DNA of 26,061 nt from a virus: the IMG/VR virus record IMGVR_UViG_3300046532_000070, positions 1 to 26,061 of that record, one strand, 5' to 3'. The first letter of the stretch is position 1. Each line of letters starts with the position of its first letter. The notes below the pieces were generated by a model. It was not told the origin of the DNA. It ran no database searches and saw only the letters and a list, made by a program, of their open reading frames with translations. Below, one piece after another: positions 1-6,429 of the stretch. A program made the position numbers and the translations under genes.

Positions 1-977
1 AAGTATGTAGTATAGTTTTCCATGTAGTCAATTACTTTTGCAACAACCATGTCTTTATGAGCATTGTAAGATTCTATTGACTCAGTCCACACACCTGGAT
101 ATTTAAATTCTGGTGTTGACATTTCACTGTAGCTTAGTCTATCTGGCACCATAGGCAATGCTCCAACAAGAGCACCTTCGTACCAACTAATACCAAGTGT
201 TTCTTGCAAGTTAGCACTAAACACCATTTTAGCACGACCTAGTAAATTATGATATTCATTCTTTGTAAGTTCTTGTTCTTGACAAACAATAAACTCGTAT
301 TGCGGAAGTGCTTCTTTAAGATCTCTAAAAATCTCAACTTGCTTCTCAGGAGCAACACGATGCGGAAAGAGTATAATATCTTCCTTCGGCATACCTTTAT
401 AACTGTCTAAACTGTTAGCAAGATACTCCATAGGCCAACCAACTCGTTTCATTGATCTACGATCAAGTACTCCAACATCTTTAGCAAACGCATCTGCAAA
501 CATCTCTATGTGAAACTTTGTTGCAAAGTAATTATCATTGTAACAGTTGTACATTGATAACTCTGCTTGTCTTACCCACGGCTTATCGCCAATTAGCCTA
601 CCAAGGAAGTCATGAGGATCATAACTACCAGCATGCCAAAGACCACCGATTCGGATGTCAACGCCAAGTAACTCAGCCATGTAACGAAGCTGGATAACAG
701 TTGGGTTCCACGCATCCGTATATAGGAAATAATCTCCATCTTTAATTTCTCCATTAGCAAACAGTCTACTAATCTCCAACATTTGTTGCGACTTGTAGTT
801 GTTAGTGCCTGCAAAGTTTAAAAATGCCCCAGGCGTTGTAGCCTGAGGCACCTCTCCTCCACTAATGACAGTAACATTGGCACCAGTTGCACGTTGCATT
901 TGCTTTGGAAGATACTCTTTCCACTGCTTTGTATAACGTGTATCTACTGCTTCAATGTCTACTATATATGCTGTCAT
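1..977 (-). CDS. GT4-like glycosyltransferase, C-terminus cut by window edge
   Basis: A 325-codon open frame begins at the ATG at 977 and runs off the left edge, so the end of the protein is missing. The second half has the look of a GT-B glycosyltransferase: ILFPHRVAPEKQ near residues 202-213 starts the donor-binding Rossmann domain, and E259 and E267 (in ETLGISWYE) form the EX7E motif of family GT4 retaining enzymes. The N-terminal half (YIVDIEAVDTRY, then YFLYTDAW) is less typical. The start overlaps the stop of the next upstream gene as TAATG, which suggests coupled translation. It lies at the end of the DpdA-like modification cluster, so a role in glycosylating phage DNA or a surface sugar is possible, but the acceptor cannot be read from sequence. 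Confidence 0.75.
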   Translation of the reverse strand, partial: MTAYIVDIEAVDTRYTKQWKEYLPKQMQRATGANVTVISGGEVPQATTPGAFLNFAGTNNYKSQQMLEISRLFANGEIKDGDYFLYTDAWNPTVIQLRYMAELLGVDIRIGGLWHAGSYDPHDFLGRLIGDKPWVRQAELSMYNCYNDNYFATKFHIEMFADAFAKDVGVLDRRSMKRVGWPMEYLANSLDSYKGMPKEDIILFPHRVAPEKQVEIFRDLKEALPQYEFIVCQEQELTKNEYHNLLGRAKMVFSANLQETLGISWYEGALVGALPMVPDRLSYSEMSTPEFKYPGVWTESIESYNAHKDMVVAKVIDYMENYTTY

Positions 978-1195
978 TAGTTACTCTTCCGTCCTCGGGT
1001 AAACGTCTTACCCTTTTTATTATTTTTACGATCCTTCAACTTGGAAGGGTCTTGATAGAACTGCCACGTACGACTGTTCTTGTTATATAAATCTTTTTCA
1101 TCAAACTTAAAACCGTAGTTACGACAAAAAACACGATACTTGTCCAGATCCTCAAAAATATTAACGATCTCGGGTTTTGACTCCCAGTACGACAT
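977..1195 (-). CDS. Small conserved-looking phage protein, function unknown
   Basis: A 72-residue basic protein with a strong ribosome site (AGAGGAG seven bases before the ATG at 1195). It begins MSYWESKPEIV and ends in a Lys/Arg-rich tail (KDRKNNKKGKTFTRGRK), which would suit nucleic-acid binding, though no known domain was recognised. Its TAA stop shares one base with the glycosyltransferase start, so the two are probably translated together. It is about 12 bases downstream of the T-fold gene and most likely in the same transcript. Confidence 0.6.
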   Translation of the reverse strand: MSYWESKPEIVNIFEDLDKYRVFCRNYGFKFDEKDLYNKNSRTWQFYQDPSKLKDRKNNKKGKTFTRGRKSN

Positions 1196-1206
1196 TGCTT
1201 ACTCCT

Positions 1207-1587
1207 CTAGCTTTTCGCATACTCAATGTGGGCACCGTTCTCTCCATCTTCGGAGACATCGATGTGGACTTCACGTCCAGGGTATTTGGCATTAATTTGT
1301 GTGTACAAATCATCAGCCATCATTTCACAACTTTTGTAATCTACATTTAATTCGCCTTCATAAAGTTTTACAAGCCATCGTTTAAACTGAATAAATTCGA
1401 TATCTCTGTCGTTGTGTGTTACAGTGATAGCGACCTTAAAATGAAATATGTGTCTATGGGGATATCCCAAAAAACTAACATCATATTCATCACCTGTTGC
1501 AAGACTAGGATCCTCTAGTGCCGCAGGATATTTATGGATACCTTCTTTTGTAAAGTTTACCCAAATCATTCTCTTTGCATTGTTCAT
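1207..1587 (-). CDS. QueD/6-pyruvoyl-tetrahydropterin synthase-like T-fold protein
   Basis: The frame is open from an ATG at 1671, but a near-perfect sigma70 -10 box touches that ATG, so transcripts would start inside it. The ATG at 1587 (MNNAKRMIWVNF) has AAGG upstream and is preferred, giving 126 residues. The pattern resembles the QueD/PTPS tunnelling fold. A first His lies in EGIHKYPAA, an H-x-H in GYPHRHIFHFKV matches the HGH zinc motif, DRDIEFIQFKRWL matches the strand-helix VxDFxxLK segment, SCEMMADDLY matches TAENLA, and a late Glu is in VSEDGENG. QueD makes 6-carboxytetrahydropterin, a step towards preQ0, which fits the nearby DpdA-like gene. Proteins of this type are, as I recall, common in marine T4-like phages without a proven function, so catalysis is not assured. 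Confidence 0.55.
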   Translation of the reverse strand: MNNAKRMIWVNFTKEGIHKYPAALEDPSLATGDEYDVSFLGYPHRHIFHFKVAITVTHNDRDIEFIQFKRWLVKLYEGELNVDYKSCEMMADDLYTQINAKYPGREVHIDVSEDGENGAHIEYAKS

Positions 1588-1671
1588 AAGCGTTACCTTG
1601 CTTTCTTCTTTTAATCGTCGAGCCATATAATTATGATGTGACTCTCTTTGGTTAGTTGTACTTGTACTCAT

Positions 1672-1700
1672 ATTATAACATCTTTCTTACTCACTGTCAA
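1672..1700 (-). promoter_or_regulatory. Sigma70-type promoter for the T-fold gene
   Basis: On the minus strand TTGACA (1695-1700) and TATAAT (1672-1677) are separated by 17 bases, a perfect match to the bacterial housekeeping consensus. The -35 lies in the end of the upstream gene. The -10 directly abuts the ATG at 1671, so the transcript should start near 1665, inside the long form of the ORF. Confidence 0.85.
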
Positions 1701-2196
1701 CCGGATTATCGTCACCGTAAGCTCTCCAATCCGTAAACTTATCTCTTTGTAGCAGTGGATGTATATTGTGTACCCATACACCCGGATTAGAATGATCAAA
1801 GTCTGCATCATCAATCTTAATACAAGCATTGTAGTTAAGTTGATTTACGTATGGCAGTTTAACACTAATCATACTAATAAAGTTATGATCCTCATTATAC
1901 CCACTTTCAAGTATCCATTCATGATACTTTGCATCATAGTCTAATGTAACCAAAAATTTCTTATTAAGTAGTCCTTGTACAAGATCGTCCCAACTTTCTT
2001 TAGGAACAAAACTGTGGTTAGCACCTAAGTAGATGTGTTCAACTGAGTGTTCTTTTGCTTTTGCAAGAACATCTTCTAATGGCTGACATCCTGTTACAAA
2101 TAATGTATGCTCACCTTCAGCAGGTGTTTTTTCTACTTCATAACCTGTAAAGTATATAACATCATCTTTTACGCCGTCTGTATAATCTCTTTTCAT
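1687..2196 (-). CDS. Conserved-looking phage protein of unknown function in the modification cluster
   Basis: A 169-residue acidic protein starting at the ATG at 2196. I do not recognise a domain with confidence. The sequence alternates strands and helices (TLFVTGCQPLEDVLAKAKE, then VEHIYLGANHSF, then KFLVTLDYDA), like part of an alpha/beta or TIM-barrel protein. It lies between the 2OG oxygenase and the QueD-like gene. A radical-SAM QueE role was considered because of VTGCQPLE, but the CxxxCxxC iron-sulphur motif is absent. It has its own sigma70 promoter just upstream, inside the end of the oxygenase gene. Confidence 0.65.
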   Translation of the reverse strand: MKRDYTDGVKDDVIYFTGYEVEKTPAEGEHTLFVTGCQPLEDVLAKAKEHSVEHIYLGANHSFVPKESWDDLVQGLLNKKFLVTLDYDAKYHEWILESGYNEDHNFISMISVKLPYVNQLNYNACIKIDDADFDHSNPGVWVHNIHPLLQRDKFTDWRAYGDDNPVDSE

Positions 2197-2202
2197 ATTA
2201 CT

Positions 2203-2231
2203 ATAATAGCACTAAAGTGACTTGTCGTCAA
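2203..2231 (-). promoter_or_regulatory. Sigma70-type promoter upstream of the 1687-2196 gene
   Basis: TTGACG (2226-2231), a 17-base spacer and TATTAT (2203-2208) on the minus strand. The -35 is within the last codons of the 2OG oxygenase gene. The -10 ends 6 bases before the ATG at 2196, so the leader would be very short or absent. Confidence 0.75.
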
Positions 2232-2811
2232 GTGCTTTTCCTCCTAAATTGCCATTAAATGCGATTGATATACGTGTTTGGTTGCTCAAATTCTCTGTAA
2301 CACAATGATTGATCCAACCCGGAAACGATACTAAGTCTCCAGCACTTGGCATTACTGTATATCGTGTTCCATTAAACGGTGTAGGGTTTGTAACTAATTT
2401 ATAAGGTAATGCATAGTCCATTAATCCGTGTGGACTAATTAGAACAAGGTTTCCTGAATCTTTTGGTGCTTGAACATAATATACTGCTGACATAATATGT
2501 CCGGGGTGCATATGTACTTCGTGTGTATTAGATCTAGATGTATTATTAACGTTTATCCAGGCTTGTGTTACGTCAATAGTACAGTTGTCAGCAATACCTA
2601 ATAGGTTAGCTTGTTTGTTAAACATGTTCTGTACTTGTAACAACAGGGGTTGTAGTATAACGTTGTTAAGATCAAGATGATCACTTTGCCAGTTCTTCAT
2701 ATCAGAATCTGGCATATAGAGGCCATTGCAGAAAGCAGTTAACGTGACATTGTCAACTTTGTCCGCATGTTCATACAAGAATGGCGTTGCAAAAAGCGAC
2801 TCTGTATGCAT
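2212..2811 (-). CDS. 2OG-Fe(II) oxygenase-like protein (TIGR02466-type)
   Basis: This 199-residue protein has the double-stranded beta-helix signature of putative phage 2-oxoglutarate/iron oxygenases. HEVHMHPGHIMSAVYYV (from residue 97) carries the first metal His residues, GDLVSFPGWINH supplies the distal His at 169, and R180 in TRISIAFN is the likely 2OG-binding Arg. The proximal motif is H-x-H rather than the classic H-x-D, as I recall for the TIGR02466 type. A good ribosome site (AAGGAG) precedes the ATG. It is directly downstream of the DpdA-like gene, so hydroxylation of a modified base or nucleotide is a reasonable guess; protein hydroxylation is equally possible. Confidence 0.8.
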   Translation of the reverse strand: MHTESLFATPFLYEHADKVDNVTLTAFCNGLYMPDSDMKNWQSDHLDLNNVILQPLLLQVQNMFNKQANLLGIADNCTIDVTQAWINVNNTSRSNTHEVHMHPGHIMSAVYYVQAPKDSGNLVLISPHGLMDYALPYKLVTNPTPFNGTRYTVMPSAGDLVSFPGWINHCVTENLSNQTRISIAFNGNLGGKALDDKSL

Positions 2812-2821
2812 AGCTGTCTCC

Positions 2822-4351
2822 TTATAAAGTTTCTTCTAAAGCGTCTAGTTTATCTTCAGACATCTCTGGCTCTTCGTCAATTACATCAGAGTCACCAATG
2901 TCAAATAAGTTACCAAAGTGTGTACTTGCATTTACAGTTTTCTTACCTGTTGCACCACGTGTACCGATAATGGTCATAAACATCTTTGAATGATCTTCTA
3001 TGATTTGTTCGGCTTTTTCTCTACTGTCAGTTGCGAATATTGCGTCCACAACATCTCTAAAAAATACCCTGTCAAAACGCTCTTCGACAAGCATCTTTGG
3101 TACAACTCCATTGTCGTATTGTCTATTTGCTTCTTGTACTGCATTAATGTGACTCCATACATTATGACCCATTTGGATCGCATAGGAAAAACTATCCCAA
3201 CTAGTCTTGCCTTCTTTACCAATCTTATTTAAGTCACCTGGACCATATATGCAAACGTCTTTGGTTTTTAGTTCAGTAGTAAGCGGGCTGTCTTTAAAGC
3301 TCTTATGCTTACCAGCACTAACAAATGAAGTACTCCACGGTGTTGTATCTTGTGAAAGTCCTTTGTCATCTAAGCTAGGAACCATTCGATACACCCACTT
3401 TGATCTATCACCTGTTTCTAATTCACAATACACTTGTCCGTTTGCTGTTGCTAAAAATGGAGAAGCACAGTCAAATGTAATCATAAAGTTTTTGTTGTGA
3501 TACTTACGAACTGCTCTTTGTACATCAGTTAGTAGTGTAGCCCATTCTAGTTTACTTGTACCTAGAAAGTGCATTACATCATGTAAGCCTTCTTCAAGTA
3601 ATCCATCAAACCGTAATGCAATAAGTCTTTTCAAAACTAGATGAATATCACACATGTTCTGCCCACCCATTGACCAACCATTAAAATGATTGTCTGGATA
3701 CACAGCTGGGTCACAATAGTCTTTCATTTGATGATACCAATCTTCTGCATCAGCATGATTCTCTCCTTGTAACACATTAAGGAACTTACATGCTCCTGAA
3801 CGATGTTTCATAAAGTAATCATTATTAATACGTGTAGCATCAACTGCTTCTTGATATGAACTAACACCTGTAGCTTTAACTCCTGCTGGGCTACGTGCTA
3901 CCCAAGCTGGAATATCAAGTATCATACCATAGTCCATGTATGCGTCCATCCATGCAAGAACTTGTGTACGTTTCTTCATTGCCTTAGGACAGTTAGGATC
4001 TTTCCAGTCACCTTCCCACACACCCTTACCAATTTGGAAACCACCTGAGTCACCAAGCATCCAACTAGTAGTACGATCTCTTTTTCGTACCATATCTTCT
4101 TTAGGTGCGTCTTTATTAATATCAAGTTCAGCATGACCTGCGGAGTATAAACTCCAATGATATTGAAACTGACCATCTTTACGATTTAACCAGTTAAGAC
4201 TTTCTACACCGTTTTTAAAGTTTGACGGAACACGCTTGTAGTCTACGTATTCGCCTCGTTGTTGTTTACCTACAAATGTAGCATAGAAGCCACTAAGTGC
4301 TGGTAAAAACGTTGCAAAGTCTTTCTGTTCTGCGGTTAAATCGATGTTCAT
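2822..4351 (-). CDS. dpdA: TGT-like base-exchange enzyme, DpdA type
   Basis: A 509-residue protein with the hallmarks of the tRNA-guanine transglycosylase fold. DSGGFQ (101-106) is the substrate-binding signature with the general acid/base Asp, LNVLQGE (191-197) and WSMGGQ (226-231) match the NxLQG and GG loops, and FDCASP (293-298) carries the likely nucleophile D294. Near the C-terminal part, MGHNVWSHINAVQEANR resembles the HNL helix of TGT, but the canonical Cys3 zinc motif is not seen. Phage members of this family (DpdA) insert 7-deazaguanine bases into DNA, and phage rather than cellular context favours DNA over tRNA as substrate. The stop is 10 bases before the oxygenase start. Residues after about 430 are lineage-specific. 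Confidence 0.75.
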   Translation of the reverse strand: MNIDLTAEQKDFATFLPALSGFYATFVGKQQRGEYVDYKRVPSNFKNGVESLNWLNRKDGQFQYHWSLYSAGHAELDINKDAPKEDMVRKRDRTTSWMLGDSGGFQIGKGVWEGDWKDPNCPKAMKKRTQVLAWMDAYMDYGMILDIPAWVARSPAGVKATGVSSYQEAVDATRINNDYFMKHRSGACKFLNVLQGENHADAEDWYHQMKDYCDPAVYPDNHFNGWSMGGQNMCDIHLVLKRLIALRFDGLLEEGLHDVMHFLGTSKLEWATLLTDVQRAVRKYHNKNFMITFDCASPFLATANGQVYCELETGDRSKWVYRMVPSLDDKGLSQDTTPWSTSFVSAGKHKSFKDSPLTTELKTKDVCIYGPGDLNKIGKEGKTSWDSFSYAIQMGHNVWSHINAVQEANRQYDNGVVPKMLVEERFDRVFFRDVVDAIFATDSREKAEQIIEDHSKMFMTIIGTRGATGKKTVNASTHFGNLFDIGDSDVIDEEPEMSEDKLDALEETL

Positions 4352-4360
4352 GTATATGTC

Positions 4361-5092
4361 CTATTTTGTTTGTGCTGGTAGAATATAATCGTATTGACCC
4401 ATTCCACTATCAACACTCAATGCCATAGCACCTTGATCGCTGATCTTCATAGTTACTTTACCATCAAGATTTAAGATAGCTTGTACTTGTGCTACAGGCC
4501 AACTCCACGCATGTTTTAGTTCACTACCAACATCATGTTGGAATACAAATGAACCAGCATGTTGCGAAGCATCACCAAATGCAAATACTAAGTTACCGTC
4601 TTGTGTCTTAACTGTAAATGTAGTTTCTTCCGAATGTGCCGCACTCTGCAACTTCATTCTAGTAATACTAGCCATACTTGGATCAATAGTTACGTCCCAA
4701 GATGCACCTTTAAACTTTACAGTTTTAAGTTTCTCGTCGATAATTGCTTTGTTCATAAAGCGATAATCGTTTTCAAAGTCACCACTTGCATTTTCAAAGT
4801 GGATGTGTGTAGGAATAGTTTCACCATTACGTTCTGCTAGTTCAACACTAATCTTTGCTTCTTTCTGATATTCAGGATTCTTTAAGTGTAATGCTAACTT
4901 ATCTAAGTTAGGCATACCAAAGGTTCCTTTAAATTCATTTACTGATGCTTTGGTTGTAGCAGTAAGAATAACACTTCTGTCTTCAGCCATTGATTCGATT
5001 GTAGTTGCCGCATCTTCGCCAGTGACTTTAACAAGGGTTAAGAACCCTAACGAATGTGTATGTGCAACAACGTCTTGTAAGATATCTTTCAT
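4361..5092 (-). CDS. 45: Sliding clamp, DNA polymerase processivity factor (gp45-like)
   Basis: The protein (243 residues from the ATG at 5092) resembles T4-type gp45 clamps in length, in its acidic beta-rich pattern and in its C-terminal DYILPAQTK. gp45 forms a trimeric ring that tethers the polymerase; in T4 it also couples replication to late transcription, which fits the NATAAATA late promoters seen here. The frame is open back to 5152, but a sigma70 promoter lies at 5124-5152, so the longer start would be upstream of the transcript. ATGGAGAAATG provides GGAG ten bases before the chosen ATG. The TAG stop lies in the ribosome site of the DpdA-like gene downstream. Confidence 0.7.
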   Translation of the reverse strand: MKDILQDVVAHTHSLGFLTLVKVTGEDAATTIESMAEDRSVILTATTKASVNEFKGTFGMPNLDKLALHLKNPEYQKEAKISVELAERNGETIPTHIHFENASGDFENDYRFMNKAIIDEKLKTVKFKGASWDVTIDPSMASITRMKLQSAAHSEETTFTVKTQDGNLVFAFGDASQHAGSFVFQHDVGSELKHAWSWPVAQVQAILNLDGKVTMKISDQGAMALSVDSGMGQYDYILPAQTK

Positions 5093-5114
5093 TTTAACAT
5101 TTCTCCATTGATTG

Positions 5115-5885
5115 TTATATACTATTATATTTAGGTTCTTCTGAAAAGTCAAGCTCTTTCTTGTCTTTTAAGAATTTCATTAGCTCAATTACAGGGCTCC
5201 AACCTAAATCCTTTAATACTGATATGTCAGCAACATTATCAGTCCGTTCATGTGGGGTATCCATTTTAACTTTGGGTGATACTCCAAATTCTTTAGTAAT
5301 ACTTTTGAGTGAGTTTGATTGACCAGTTCCGATGTCAATGATACCCTTTACATCTTCGTTTTTAATTAATGTAAGTATTGCACTTACAATATCGTCTACA
5401 TGAATAAAGTCTCTTTTATGATTTGTTACGTGTGGGATGTCGTTTCGTATTAATCGAGGTATAAACATGTTCGGCCTAAGTTTGCTATTGTTACTGTATA
5501 TAGTCGTAAAACGCATGCCTAGACTTAATTGTGGTGCAATTCTTTCCATTGTATGTTTGGTTAATGCATAAGGATTTCTGTGAGGTTCTTTTGCAGTACT
5601 TGAACTAGCATACAAAATTCTAGTATTCTTAAAATGAGTAAACAATCTTTTAGATGCTAACACATTATTTTGAAAATACATTTCTGGTTCTTCAATACTC
5701 TTTAGTATTCCACTTTCACCTGCAAGATGAATTACTAGATCAACATCATAATCCAAAGAACAGTCTAGCAAGTTATTACCATCTTTTAAGTCAATACCAA
5801 TAACTCTGTGTTCACCTGATTTAGTTAATGCAGGATATAGTGATGTACCAACTAACCCTTTATGTCCTGTTAGTAATATCTTCAT
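5115..5885 (-). CDS. NAD-dependent epimerase/dehydratase (extended SDR)
   Basis: A 256-residue nucleotide-sugar epimerase or dehydratase. GHKGLVG (7-13) is the GxxGxxG NAD-binding loop, SSS at 94-96 and Y106-K110 (YALTK) are the catalytic Ser and YxxxK pair, and RDFIHVDDIVSAI is the usual substrate-loop segment of extended SDRs. It is somewhat shorter than many family members (about 300). Its ATG overlaps the exonuclease stop as ATGA. Members act on UDP-, GDP- or dTDP-sugars; the specific sugar cannot be told. Together with the glycosyltransferase at the left edge it hints that the phage makes or edits a sugar for DNA or for the cell surface. Confidence 0.85.
   Translation of the reverse strand: MKILLTGHKGLVGTSLYPALTKSGEHRVIGIDLKDGNNLLDCSLDYDVDLVIHLAGESGILKSIEEPEMYFQNNVLASKRLFTHFKNTRILYASSSTAKEPHRNPYALTKHTMERIAPQLSLGMRFTTIYSNNSKLRPNMFIPRLIRNDIPHVTNHKRDFIHVDDIVSAILTLIKNEDVKGIIDIGTGQSNSLKSITKEFGVSPKVKMDTPHERTDNVADISVLKDLGWSPVIELMKFLKDKKELDFSEEPKYNSI
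5124..5152 (-). promoter_or_regulatory. Sigma70-type promoter for the sliding clamp
   Basis: TTGACT (5147-5152), a 17-base spacer and TATAAT (5124-5129) on the minus strand, inside the last codons of the epimerase gene. It fixes the clamp start at 5092, because the alternative start at 5152 lies upstream of the transcript. Confidence 0.8.
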
Positions 5886-6427
5886 CGCGATTTTACTCCA
5901 AAATGTTTATAGGTTGATTGTACACACTTAGCTTGATAGTAACAGTCAGCTAATGCGTTGTGTAGTTCTTCTTGTATTGCTTTACGTGGATCACTTGGCA
6001 TCATAGCAAACAATGTTCTACTGTCTCTAATCTGCCAAAAGTTCCATGGACACGGCTTACCAACGCCTTTGTATAAGTTTTGTAAAATAGCATAATCAAA
6101 CAATGGACCTTGACACCAAAGTTGATCTACTCCTACACAAAATTTATTAATTGCTTTTGTAAGTTGCTCCATGTTTACACGATCTTCGTGTTCACCAAAT
6201 GCTTCATCTCGTATTTCCGGCTTTTGTTTACCCCACCATTCAAGTGTATTCTCATCAATAGTACGATGATACTTTTCACTTTGTTCTTCGATGTCGCAAC
6301 GTAGATACAATCCTGAGTGTGGATCTTCATCTGTATACGGATCGAATTTAATAGCACCAAGTGTTATTATAACACTATCTGGCTCAACGCCAAGTGTTTC
6401 TAAATCTATCATTCCGTGTACAGCCAT
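5882..6427 (-). CDS. DnaQ-like 3'-5' exonuclease (DEDDh type)
   Basis: A 181-residue nuclease with the four acidic residues and His of the DEDDh fold: D8 and E10 in MIDLET, D111 in GPLFDYAILQNL, H156 and D161 in HNALADCYYQA. It resembles the Rv2179c/DexA-like group of stand-alone phage exonucleases more than a polymerase proofreading domain, since the polymerase next door carries its own. GGAGAA precedes the ATG and overlaps the polymerase stop. Its TGA overlaps the epimerase start (ATGA). It could act in DNA metabolism or on RNA; sequence alone does not decide. Confidence 0.8.
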   Translation of the reverse strand: MAVHGMIDLETLGVEPDSVIITLGAIKFDPYTDEDPHSGLYLRCDIEEQSEKYHRTIDENTLEWWGKQKPEIRDEAFGEHEDRVNMEQLTKAINKFCVGVDQLWCQGPLFDYAILQNLYKGVGKPCPWNFWQIRDSRTLFAMMPSDPRKAIQEELHNALADCYYQAKCVQSTYKHFGVKSR

Positions 6428-6429
6428 TA

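Noticed and set aside
1526-1533. CATAAATA-like late promoter inside the T-fold gene
   Set aside because: It lies within coding sequence in the early region and is not before any gene start, so it is most likely chance.
1687-2196. QueE (radical SAM) identity for the unknown protein next to the QueD-like gene
   Set aside because: VTGCQPLE recalls TGGEPL, but the CxxxCxxC iron-sulphur motif is absent and only one Cys pair could be found.
4361-5152. Longer sliding clamp starting at 5152
   Set aside because: A sigma70 promoter at 5124-5152 would place that start upstream of the mRNA; the ATG at 5092 has a ribosome site and the expected length.
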